11,230 bases of DNA, taken from NCBI GenBank assembly GCA_023391315.1, contig JAEWBD010000407.1:1-11230 (forward strand), in the 5' to 3' direction. This DNA is from Bacteroidota bacterium. GTDB taxonomy: Bacteria; Bacteroidota; Bacteroidia; Chitinophagales; Chitinophagaceae. The translations under genes and the position numbers were made by a program. Position 1 is the stretch's first letter, and each line of letters starts with the position of its first letter. The notes beneath the pieces are model-generated. The model was not told the origin of the DNA, ran no database searches, and was given only the letters and a program-made list of their open reading frames with translations. Of the stretch, positions 1 through 7,587 are shown one piece after another.

Positions 1-1
1 A

Positions 2-1408
2 TTTTATTCATCCTACCACGCAACACCACACCTGGAAACAGAACTGGAAATTGCCAAGCAATTAATGGAAGAAGGGCATGAGGTTTATTTCTTAAGGTGC
101 CTCAGCCAGTTAAAAAAATGTTTTGCAAACCCAAAACATACATATTTTGGATGCAAGGTATGCATATCTAAAATTTCAAATGGTTATAAATCCATTGGCA
201 TTCCCAATAAAAACATAATCACTTTTCCAAAAGCAGATATAGACATACATACTATCTGTAACCCTCATGAAATTAAAACCATATACGATTTAAAAAAAAT
301 TACTTATAAGGGCTGGGACCTGGGAATGGCTGTAGCATCGTCGCTGGTATCTGCCGTCAGAGATCATAGTCCTGACACAAATTACCACAAAGATTTCATT
401 AAGAAGGGCATTGAAACTGCCGCTTTTGTATATGATGCAGGCATCAAACTTCTTGAAGATATAAAACCAGATTTGGTTTATCTGTTTAACGGAAGATTTC
501 TTGAAGTAAGGCCATTAATGAGGCTTTGCGAGCAAAAATCCATCAGGTTCTATACACATGAAAGAGGGGGGCAGTTAGGTAAATATTTACTGCGTGAAAA
601 TAGTATCCCGCATTCACTTATTGCTGCAAAAATTGAAATAGAAAAGCTTTGGGCGGATGGCGGTGAAGAGAAGGAAAAAATTGGTAAAAATTTTTTTGAA
701 GACAGAAGAAACCGTGTGGTACATAATGGCTATGCATTTACAAAAAATCAGCAATACAACAAACTGCCAGAAAATTTTGATAAATCAAGAACAAATATCT
801 CCATATTCAATTCATCAATGGATGAGTATGAAGGTATTGCAGAGCATAAATCAAGCATATACAGGAATGATAATGAAGGTATTGAAAAAATATTGTTGCA
901 CTTTAAGAATGACAAAACAAAGCATTTCTATTTACGCGTGCACCCTAATTTAAAAAATCTTAATAATACACAGATAAAGGAAATTGAGGCTATTGCTGCT
1001 AACCATAAAAACATTACCGTAATAAGAGCTGAAGAAGATATAGACACTTATGCACTAATTGATAATTCTGATAAGGTTGTCGTTTTCGGATCAACTGCCG
1101 GCATAGAAGCTGTTTATTGGAATAAACCTGTTATACTATTGAGCAGGGCGTTCTATGATTCATTGAACTGCGTGTATAAGCCATCTTCCCATGAAGAAAC
1201 CATATCGCTTATGGATGATAATAATCTTAAACCACTCAATCAATCCGAAGCATTAAAATTCGGTTATTGGATATTATGCAGGGGAATACCTTTCAAAGAC
1301 TATCAACCGCTTTCTGTGCGAAAAGGAAATTTTTTAGGCAAACCATTAATGCCCCACACCTTCTGGCGCATGATGTATATAATTGAAAACAAAATATCGA
1401 AAGCGTGA
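2..1408 (+). CDS. Capsule-polysaccharide-type GT-B glycosyltransferase, 5' end missing
   Basis: The frame is open from base 2 with no upstream stop, and the residues before the first ATG (base 65) read as a normal GT-B opening (FYSSYHATPHLETELEIAKQ), so the gene starts outside the window and base 65 is not its start. About 468 residues are visible. The C-terminal half carries a pattern typical of capsule-synthesis (KpsS/Capsule_synth-like) transferases: a YLRVHPN strand-turn, then DNSDKVVVFGSTAGIEAVYWNKPVILL, given here only as its key parts GSTAGIEA and NKPVI, which form the nucleotide-sugar loop in that group. A central THERGG motif (about bases 554-571) also fits. Four cysteines near the start (codons at 98, 119, 152, 161) are spaced C-x6-C-x10-C-x2-C. 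Predicted cytoplasmic, transferring a sugar to the growing repeat unit; donor and acceptor are unknown. Its stop overlaps the next start by 4 bases (GTGA), implying translational coupling. Family-level call is fair; exact function is not recognisable. Confidence 0.72.
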   Translation, partial: FYSSYHATPHLETELEIAKQLMEEGHEVYFLRCLSQLKKCFANPKHTYFGCKVCISKISNGYKSIGIPNKNIITFPKADIDIHTICNPHEIKTIYDLKKITYKGWDLGMAVASSLVSAVRDHSPDTNYHKDFIKKGIETAAFVYDAGIKLLEDIKPDLVYLFNGRFLEVRPLMRLCEQKSIRFYTHERGGQLGKYLLRENSIPHSLIAAKIEIEKLWADGGEEKEKIGKNFFEDRRNRVVHNGYAFTKNQQYNKLPENFDKSRTNISIFNSSMDEYEGIAEHKSSIYRNDNEGIEKILLHFKNDKTKHFYLRVHPNLKNLNNTQIKEIEAIAANHKNITVIRAEEDIDTYALIDNSDKVVVFGSTAGIEAVYWNKPVILLSRAFYDSLNCVYKPSSHEETISLMDDNNLKPLNQSEALKFGYWILCRGIPFKDYQPLSVRKGNFLGKPLMPHTFWRMMYIIENKISKA

Positions 1409-2385
1409 ACCACCCTGAAGTAACTGTGTTTATGGCACTGTATAATGGTGAAAAATACGTCGGGCAGGCTATAAACAGTGTATTACAACAGACATTTAAA
1501 GATATTGAATTGCTGATTATTGATGACGGCTCAACCGACAACAGTGTAGCAATTGTGCAAGAATATTCTGATAGCAGGATAAGGTTATTGCAAAATGAGC
1601 AGAACCTTGGCTTGTTCCGAACAAGAAACAGAGGTGTGGAAGAATCTCGTGGCAAATACTTTGCAACGTTAGATTGCGATGATATAGCTGCTGAAAACAG
1701 GCTTGAGCTCCAGTTAAAATATTTATATGAAAACAAAACAACTGCAGTTTGCGGGGGCCGGGTTAATTATATAAACAGTCAATCTGAAAAAATCGGGCAT
1801 AGGCTACCCTTGCAGGGTGATCAGGATTATTTAAAATCCCTGCTTTTATTCACCAATATATTCATTAATTCTGCCACAATAATTGAATCTTCAGTATTAA
1901 AAAGATTAATGTACAGAAAGGGTTATGAACCGGCAGAAGATTATGATTTGTTTGAAAGAATTGCGGCCGAGCACAACATTGGGATGATAAACGATGTTGT
2001 GTGCTCATATAGGGTGCATTCGCAAAATATATCAGGCATTAAGAGCAATGACAGAAAAGTTGCAGAAGGGTTGATAATTGCCAGGCAATTAGAAAGATAT
2101 GGCTTTAAATACAGTAATGAAGAAATGAATATTCACCTAAAATTCACTACAGGTGAATTTGGAGACTCTGATTTATCAGAATATAAACACTGGTTTAAAT
2201 CTTTGCTGCTGCAAAATGCAGAGAAAAAAGTATTTCATAATCAATCCTTTCAAATGGCCCTTGCAAAGCAATGGCTTAGGATATGTATCTATTGGCTTAA
2301 GTCAAAATATAATATAAGGCCATTTTTAAGCACGGGTGTTGTAAAAAAGAATCATTTGTTTAGAACATTGAAGAATAGTATATAA
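1405..2385 (+). CDS. Family 2 glycosyltransferase (GT-A fold)
   Basis: 326 residues. The N-terminal 210 residues are a standard GT2 domain: opening strand VTVFMALYNGEKYV (residues 6-19), DDGSTD at 40-45 for nucleotide binding, an LDCDD metal-binding motif at 89-93, and PAEDYDLFERI (176-186), whose Glu178-Asp179 is the usual catalytic-base region. SYRVHSQNIS (201-210) closes the domain as in many O-antigen transferases. The remaining 115 residues are a basic, partly amphipathic tail with no domain I recognise. The start is GTG: an in-frame stop lies at 1384-1386 and no ATG lies between, while the first internal Met (residue 10) would cut off the first beta strand. Predicted to add one sugar to the lipid-linked repeat unit at the cytoplasmic face of the membrane; specificity cannot be read from sequence. 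Confidence 0.9.
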   Translation: MNHPEVTVFMALYNGEKYVGQAINSVLQQTFKDIELLIIDDGSTDNSVAIVQEYSDSRIRLLQNEQNLGLFRTRNRGVEESRGKYFATLDCDDIAAENRLELQLKYLYENKTTAVCGGRVNYINSQSEKIGHRLPLQGDQDYLKSLLLFTNIFINSATIIESSVLKRLMYRKGYEPAEDYDLFERIAAEHNIGMINDVVCSYRVHSQNISGIKSNDRKVAEGLIIARQLERYGFKYSNEEMNIHLKFTTGEFGDSDLSEYKHWFKSLLLQNAEKKVFHNQSFQMALAKQWLRICIYWLKSKYNIRPFLSTGVVKKNHLFRTLKNSI

Positions 2386-2416
2386 GAATGGTTCAGTCTT
2401 TGTTCATGGAAAAAAA

Positions 2417-4138
2417 ATGATTAAGAGAATGAATCTTAAAGTTGTAATTACTGTTTTCCTGGCTTCCTGTTTTTTTAAGGCACATGCCCAAAGTAACGTT
2501 TTTGAAAATTTTAAAAATATATCTGCAATTGCTAAACCCGATGCAGAAAAATGGAAGCAACTGCAGGGTAATTTTGGTTTCAGCATTGTTAATGTGAATA
2601 CCAGGGCAACCTATAATACTTATCCGATAATTGATAAGCAAACCGCCATTCAGTTAAATGCATGGGCGGGAGAAGAAGTAAATGCACAGGTAGTAATAAG
2701 TTCAAAAGTTGATGCTGGTAAAATTAATGTTACCACGGGAGGGCTTGTTTCGGCAAATGGCAATAAAATTAACAATGCTATACAAATAGGATATATCTAT
2801 TATGTTATTGCAGATAATTCCGTAGGAATTTGCTATAAACAAGGTAAAAAATATCCAGATATAATTGTTCCTGATATTATAGATTTTAATTCTTCAGAAT
2901 CGTTTGTGAAAAGTTATACAAACCGTCCTGTATGGATAAAAATTAAAGTGCCGGAGGATGCACAGCCCGGTGATTATAAAAGTAAGGTTACAGCTTCAGT
3001 AAATGGTGTTTCTAAAACACTTAATATTAACCTGAAAGTTTCTGCGAATAAACTGCCTGCTTTAAAGGACCGAAAGTTTTTCCTTGAGCTTTGGCAATAT
3101 CCAGTTACAGAAGCAGACTATTATAAAGTGAAACCATGGTCTGATGAACATCTTAAATTAATGAAGCCTGCTATGACACAATTGAAAGATGCAGGGGAAG
3201 ATGTAATAACAGCAAGCTTTTTCTGGGATATGTTTAACACCACTGCCAGGGATGTTGATGATATGTTTATTAAAATAAGAAAGAAAGTATCTGGTGATTA
3301 CACTTACGATTTTACAAATTTTGATAAGTGGGTTAATTATATGACTTCTATCGGGATAAGCAGGCAAATAACCATGTTTGGAATGGCAACGCTTAATTAT
3401 CGCATGTATTATTACGATGAGGCAAAAGGTGGGGTTACTTACATTCAGCAAGGCGTTAAAAATGAACAATACAAACAATTCTGGACGCCTTATTTAAAAG
3501 CCTTTGGGGCGCATCTTAAAGAAAAAGGATGGTTTGACAAAACAACCATAGGATTTAGCGAAAAAGAACTTGACATTTCTGTTCCCTTAATCAGGTTTAT
3601 AAAAAGCATCGACCCCCAATGGAAAATATCGTATAGTGGTAAATATTTTCCTGAAATACAAGATGCCGTATATGATTATTCGATTATATCAAATCAACAT
3701 ATACCTGCTGATATAATTGCTGGAAGAGAGAAAAAGGGTTATGTTACCACTTTTTATACAAGTTGCTGGGAGCGCGTTCCAAATACCTTTGTAATGTCAG
3801 ATCCGATTGATGCTACATGGCTTGCCTGGAATGCATCAAACAGAAACCTTGATGGCTATTTAAGATATGCTTTTGATTTTTGGACACCATCTATTTTAAC
3901 GAACGTAATAACAAACGTTGCCAGCGGTGACAATTTTTTATTTTACCCTTACGGATACAGCTCCGTTCGCTTTGAAATGCTAAAAGATGGAATAGAAGAT
4001 TTTGAGAAAGTGCGTATTAAAAAAAATCAGTCATCCACCCAGATAAAATCAGTATTAGACCAGTTTGAGCTAAAAAAAGTGAACTTAGTGCCTTCAAGAT
4101 TCAGGCAAATACAAGAGGCAAGAACCTCTTTGGAATAA
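2417..4138 (+). CDS. Secreted GH123/DUF4091-like protein, possibly without full catalytic pair
   Basis: 573 residues. An N-terminal signal peptide is clear: basic MIKRMNLK, hydrophobic VVITVFLAS, then an AHA-Q site at 22-25 (signal peptidase I). LASC at 15-18 also satisfies a lipobox. Residues about 55-210 are a beta-rich domain ending PEDAQPGDYKSKVT, as in the N-terminal domain of GH123-type proteins. Residues about 215-535 resemble the GH123/DUF4091 catalytic barrel: FLELWQYP (222-229), WSDEHLKLMKPAM (241-253), GWFDKTTIGFSEKE (371-384), ISYSGKYFPEI (404-414), and SSVRFEMLKDGIEDFEKVRI (515-534), which is very characteristic. GH123 enzymes hydrolyse beta-N-acetylgalactosaminides using an adjacent Asp-Glu pair; here that place reads Ser381-Glu382. 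The protein sits between transferase and polymerase genes, suggesting a role on the polymer outside the cytoplasm. Substrate and activity are unknown. ATG at 2417 is chosen; ATG at 2429 also leaves a signal peptide. Confidence 0.82.
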   Translation: MIKRMNLKVVITVFLASCFFKAHAQSNVFENFKNISAIAKPDAEKWKQLQGNFGFSIVNVNTRATYNTYPIIDKQTAIQLNAWAGEEVNAQVVISSKVDAGKINVTTGGLVSANGNKINNAIQIGYIYYVIADNSVGICYKQGKKYPDIIVPDIIDFNSSESFVKSYTNRPVWIKIKVPEDAQPGDYKSKVTASVNGVSKTLNINLKVSANKLPALKDRKFFLELWQYPVTEADYYKVKPWSDEHLKLMKPAMTQLKDAGEDVITASFFWDMFNTTARDVDDMFIKIRKKVSGDYTYDFTNFDKWVNYMTSIGISRQITMFGMATLNYRMYYYDEAKGGVTYIQQGVKNEQYKQFWTPYLKAFGAHLKEKGWFDKTTIGFSEKELDISVPLIRFIKSIDPQWKISYSGKYFPEIQDAVYDYSIISNQHIPADIIAGREKKGYVTTFYTSCWERVPNTFVMSDPIDATWLAWNASNRNLDGYLRYAFDFWTPSILTNVITNVASGDNFLFYPYGYSSVRFEMLKDGIEDFEKVRIKKNQSSTQIKSVLDQFELKKVNLVPSRFRQIQEARTSLE

Positions 4139-4155
4139 GTATAAAATAAGCATAT

Positions 4156-5322
4156 ATGCAAAGTGCGACTTTGCAATTTTCATCAAATAAGATAGGCAAC
4201 TGGATAAGTATAAGTGCAATAAACTTTTTACTTATACTTATATTATTTTTTGCTACTACCAATACATTAGTCAGTTTTTCATTGGATAAACTGATGTTTT
4301 TCTTCCTGCCCGTTGCTATAGGAATGTTTCAGCCAGATGCGCCACTGCTTAAAAGCAGAGAAGCCTTACTAATTTTATTATTAATAATATCAACGGCAAT
4401 ATCATCGGTTGTTAATTTAACCCTGACACCAATGATATTTTTCCCGGCTATTGGCTTAACTTTTTCGTATATAATACGTAAATATCCGGGCATTATCTTA
4501 TACCCACTTTACTATGCTCTTATTATACACATGATTTGCGGGCTGATACTCGATCTCATGGCATTCCGGGGCATTGTTACTCCTTATGTATCAGGATATA
4601 TAAAAGGTTTTTCTTTTTTATTTGCTTCACGGGGCCTTACTACTACTCCCCAAACTTTTGGCACATTGTGCTTGGTTTGGCTTTTAATATATTTTTTAAG
4701 AAAAAAATTAAATCTTAATAAAGGCATTGATAAAGTTTATTATGTTATTAATGCTATATCGGTATTGTCGTGCCTTAGCAGATCCACGCTTATATTTTGG
4801 ATTTTAATTTTGCTTTTTAAAGACATAAAATTATTCATCGCAATTTTTGTGTTTGTATTTGCTTTCATGATAAAATTTTGGGAGCAGATAATTACCTTCA
4901 TAACAAGTTCGGGGTCACTTGTATCAAGAAATCAATTGCTTGAAGGGTTTGAGATATCCTATCTTCAAAGTAACTCTTTGCCCGTTTATTTATTTGGCAG
5001 AGGTACAAATCAACTTTCATTGGAAATAGCTGAACGCGTTAAATGGGTCACAAGGCTTGATTTTGAAAATGGATATACCATGCTATTACATAGTTATGGT
5101 GCTATTGGGCTAACTATCTACTTAATAATATGCGGATGGTTTATCTATCAATTTATGCGAATAGGCAGATGGGCGGAAGTTGCTATACTGAGTTACTATT
5201 TTTTTGTAACGCAATATTTTACACAGGAATTTGTATCAGTCTCATTTTATTTTTTGCTGTCTGTACTATTTGTTAGTTATGATTTATACAATCATAAGCT
5301 TACTAAGCTTACTCGTAATTAA
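4156..5322 (+). CDS. Wzy-like O-antigen polymerase/ligase, polytopic membrane protein
   Basis: 388 residues, mostly hydrophobic, with about nine or ten membrane segments (roughly 16-36, 43-58, 68-86, 90-106, 110-131, 160-181, 195-221, 224-242, 311-334, 341-376). Between the last groups is a long polar loop (about 243-310) that would be periplasmic. It contains SRNQLLEGFE and GRGTNQLSLE, and is followed by HSYGAIGLTIYLI, the His-x-x-Gly-x-x-Gly/leucine arrangement typical of the Wzy/WaaL superfamily. A conserved-looking SRST (208-211) begins an earlier segment. Role in the family: joining undecaprenyl-linked repeat units in the periplasm, or ligating the chain to an acceptor. The context of transferases and sugar-nucleotide genes favours polymerase over ligase, but sequence alone does not settle it. 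It starts 17 bases after the preceding gene, so it is probably co-transcribed. Extremely AT-rich, as usual for wzy genes. Confidence 0.8.
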   Translation: MQSATLQFSSNKIGNWISISAINFLLILILFFATTNTLVSFSLDKLMFFFLPVAIGMFQPDAPLLKSREALLILLLIISTAISSVVNLTLTPMIFFPAIGLTFSYIIRKYPGIILYPLYYALIIHMICGLILDLMAFRGIVTPYVSGYIKGFSFLFASRGLTTTPQTFGTLCLVWLLIYFLRKKLNLNKGIDKVYYVINAISVLSCLSRSTLIFWILILLFKDIKLFIAIFVFVFAFMIKFWEQIITFITSSGSLVSRNQLLEGFEISYLQSNSLPVYLFGRGTNQLSLEIAERVKWVTRLDFENGYTMLLHSYGAIGLTIYLIICGWFIYQFMRIGRWAEVAILSYYFFVTQYFTQEFVSVSFYFLLSVLFVSYDLYNHKLTKLTRN

Positions 5323-5357
5323 TGCTGCAGAAATATTATTTAAGCTTGAAAAATATT

Positions 5358-5363
5358 AAGGGG
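5358..5363 (+). promoter_or_regulatory. Shine-Dalgarno-like AAGGGG before a GTG start
   Basis: AAGGGG ends five bases before GTG at 5369. An in-frame TAA at 5357-5359 rules out a longer reading frame, so this purine run supports the GTG start of the DUF1972-type glycosyltransferase. Most other starts in the window have only A-rich leaders, so this is the clearest ribosome binding site here. Confidence 0.5.
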
Positions 5364-5368
5364 TAATA

Positions 5369-6472
5369 GTGAAACTCGCAATCTTAGGTACACGTGGAAT
5401 TCCAAATAACTATGGTGGGTTTGAACAATTTGCAGAATTTATTTCAGTCGGTTTAGTTGAAAAAGGTCACGATGTAACAGTATATAACCCGCGCGTGCAT
5501 CCATACAAGGCAGATGAATATAAAGGGGTCAAAATTATTCACATATCAAGCCCTGAAAATATCATTGGTTCTGCGGCAAATTTTTATTACGATTTTTATT
5601 GTCTTAAAGATGCTGCAAAGAGAAATTTTGATGTAATATATGAGGCAGGTTATGCCACATGTTCTCCTTTTTATTATTTACTGAATAATACTAACACAAG
5701 GCTTATAACAAATATGGATGGCCTTGAATGGAAGCGCTCTAAATGGGGCCTGATAACAAAGCGGCTAATGCAATTCCTGGAGAAGCTGGCTGTAAGAAAA
5801 TCACATTATCTTGTTTCAGATAACAAAGGCATTCAGGAATATTACCGTAGCCAGTTTAACAAGGAGTCATTTTTTGTAGCATACGGTGCAGACTTAGCAC
5901 TGGGCGTAGATAAAACATACTTGAAAAAATTTGATGTAAAAGAAGGTGATTATTACATATTAATTGCCAGAATGGAGCCTGAAAACAACATAGATATAAT
6001 ATTAGACGCTTACAAGCAAACCAGCAATGAAGCAACATTTTTAGTAGTTGGGAATTATAAAACCAAATATGGAGATTACCTGTATAAAAAATATAATAAT
6101 GGTACAATAAAATTTTTAGGCAGCATATATGACAAGCCTGCTTTAGATGCTTTAAGATTCTATAGCAAAGCTTATTTACATGGACATTCCGTTGGAGGCA
6201 CCAATCCATCCTTGCTGGAAGCAATGGCGTCTGGCGCTTTTATAATTGCACATAAAAATATTTTTAATGAATCTGTCCTAAAAAAGAACGCTCTCTATTT
6301 TGAGTCAAAAAGTGAATTAACAGGTATATTTAAGGATATAAATAGTCTTTATGATTTTAACCGCGACACCTTTATTGAAAATAATATAAAAGAAATAACT
6401 TCAAACTATTCATGGCATTCAATAGTGAATAGATATGAAGAGATTTTTAAACAGATTATAGAAATCAACTAA
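5369..6472 (+). CDS. DUF1972-type GT4 glycosyltransferase, rhamnosyltransferase-like
   Basis: 367 residues, full length for the family. The opening LGTRGIPNNYGGFEQFAE (residues 6-23) is the hallmark of the DUF1972 N-terminal domain found in WchF-like rhamnosyltransferases. NMDGLEWKRSKW (115-126) is a second conserved block. The C-terminal GT4 domain shows IARMEPENNID (199-209) and HGHSVGGTNPSLLEAMASG (271-289). The first Glu of the usual GT4 E-x7-E is Gly276 here, with Glu284 kept; from memory this is normal in this subfamily. Predicted cytoplasmic GT-B enzyme extending the lipid-linked repeat unit. Characterised relatives transfer L-rhamnose from dTDP-L-rhamnose, which agrees with the rfb genes downstream; the exact linkage is inference. 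The start is GTG with a good ribosome binding site. The gap from the wzy-like gene is 46 bases and I see no promoter in it. Confidence 0.88.
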   Translation: MKLAILGTRGIPNNYGGFEQFAEFISVGLVEKGHDVTVYNPRVHPYKADEYKGVKIIHISSPENIIGSAANFYYDFYCLKDAAKRNFDVIYEAGYATCSPFYYLLNNTNTRLITNMDGLEWKRSKWGLITKRLMQFLEKLAVRKSHYLVSDNKGIQEYYRSQFNKESFFVAYGADLALGVDKTYLKKFDVKEGDYYILIARMEPENNIDIILDAYKQTSNEATFLVVGNYKTKYGDYLYKKYNNGTIKFLGSIYDKPALDALRFYSKAYLHGHSVGGTNPSLLEAMASGAFIIAHKNIFNESVLKKNALYFESKSELTGIFKDINSLYDFNRDTFIENNIKEITSNYSWHSIVNRYEEIFKQIIEIN

Positions 6473-6516
6473 CAATCCCAAATTTCTCAACCATAGTAAC
6501 TTAATTCGGAAAATCA

Positions 6517-7566
6517 ATGGATATTTCAGCTAAAACTTCTGCAATATTTATAACCGGTAATAGCAGAAGCGGTACATCAATGGTAGCCAAAATTTTAGGC
6601 AACAACACCAGCATTTACGGCTTTAACGAATTACATTTTTTTGAACAGGTATGGTATCCTGAGAAAGAAATAAAAATTATTTCCGAAAATGAGGCTGTTA
6701 AATTATTCAGCGAATTGATTAGTTTACAAAGACAAGGATTTTATGCAGACCGAACACCTGAAATATATAATGATGAGTCAACACTGTTTTTTGAAACGCA
6801 TAAAGGATTTGAATATACGGCTCCTGCCATATTTATGGAGTATTTAATTTATGAGAGCCAGTTGCATAATAAAAGTGTTCCTTGCGAGCAAACTCCAAGA
6901 AATTTATTCTTTACCGATGAAATTCTCAGCCTTTACCCTAATGCAAAGATAGTTTGCATGATGCGTGATCCGAGGGATGTATTGTTATCCCAAAAATACA
7001 AGTGGAAAAGAAAATTTTTAGGCCATCATGCTGTACCTATGAAAGAAGTTGTGAGATCGTGGTTTAATTATCATCCGGTTACAATAAGTAAAATATGGAA
7101 TGCATGTACAGAAAAAATATTATCGCTAAATAATAATAAGAATGTGTATATTTTAAATTTTGAAGAATTAATTCAGGATGGTGAAGGCAAAATCAGAGAC
7201 CTCTGCAACTTTTTGAATATTAATTATGAAGAAACAATGTTATTAATACCGGTAATTGGATCATCGGTTGTTAACGATCAGCGGGGAAAGTTAGGTATTG
7301 ATAAAAAAAGAACCGGCAATTTTGTAAAAGGACTTACACCAACAGAAATTCTTATTTGCCAGAAAATAACAAAGCCATTCAGAAAAACATTTGGATATGA
7401 GGATATACAGATTAAAAAGAATTATTTCAATCTAGCAATTGCCTGGTCTTCATTCCCTGCAAAATTGTTTATTGCCTTGTTATTAAATATATCTCGCTCA
7501 AAAAACTTATTTAGCAGCATAAAAAGAAGGGTTTTTTCGAAACCAAAAGCAGCTGAAGCAAGCTAA
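6517..7566 (+). CDS. PAPS-dependent sulfotransferase family protein
   Basis: 349 residues. FITGNSRSGTSMVAKIL (11-27) is the 5'-phosphosulfate-binding loop, and KIVCMMRDPRDVLLS (144-158) is the 3'-phosphate-binding segment with Arg150 and Ser158 in the expected places. YILNFEELIQD (211-221) and RGKLGIDKKRTGNFVKGL (256-273) match the later conserved blocks of bacterial Sulfotransfer_3-type enzymes. The family moves sulfate from PAPS to a hydroxyl or amino group, commonly on carbohydrate. Between glycosyltransferase genes, the natural substrate would be a sugar of the repeat unit; this is inference, and some family members act on lipids or proteins. The last 46 residues are a hydrophobic stretch (about 304-325) followed by a basic tail (KRRVFSKPK), possibly a membrane-contacting end. 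No PAPS synthesis genes are in view. The preceding gap is 44 bases; the next start follows after 21. Confidence 0.85.
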   Translation: MDISAKTSAIFITGNSRSGTSMVAKILGNNTSIYGFNELHFFEQVWYPEKEIKIISENEAVKLFSELISLQRQGFYADRTPEIYNDESTLFFETHKGFEYTAPAIFMEYLIYESQLHNKSVPCEQTPRNLFFTDEILSLYPNAKIVCMMRDPRDVLLSQKYKWKRKFLGHHAVPMKEVVRSWFNYHPVTISKIWNACTEKILSLNNNKNVYILNFEELIQDGEGKIRDLCNFLNINYEETMLLIPVIGSSVVNDQRGKLGIDKKRTGNFVKGLTPTEILICQKITKPFRKTFGYEDIQIKKNYFNLAIAWSSFPAKLFIALLLNISRSKNLFSSIKRRVFSKPKAAEAS

Positions 7567-7587
7567 AACAATAAATCACAACATCAT

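Noticed and set aside
566..571. A run of six G as a phase-variable tract
   Set aside because: Too short for likely slippage, and it encodes part of the conserved-looking THERGG motif.
2409..2416. A run of eight A just before the secreted protein's start, considered as a slippage switch
   Set aside because: It is non-coding for that gene and A-rich leaders are normal translation signals in this phylum.
2388..2420. A 10-codon ATG frame whose stop overlaps the GH123-like start (ATGA)
   Set aside because: It could couple translation, but it is very short, has no ribosome binding site, and such frames are common by chance.
5856..6224. A 122-codon open frame on the minus strand
   Set aside because: It lies wholly within the DUF1972 glycosyltransferase, and its Cys/Leu/His-rich translation looks like the complement of a real coding frame.
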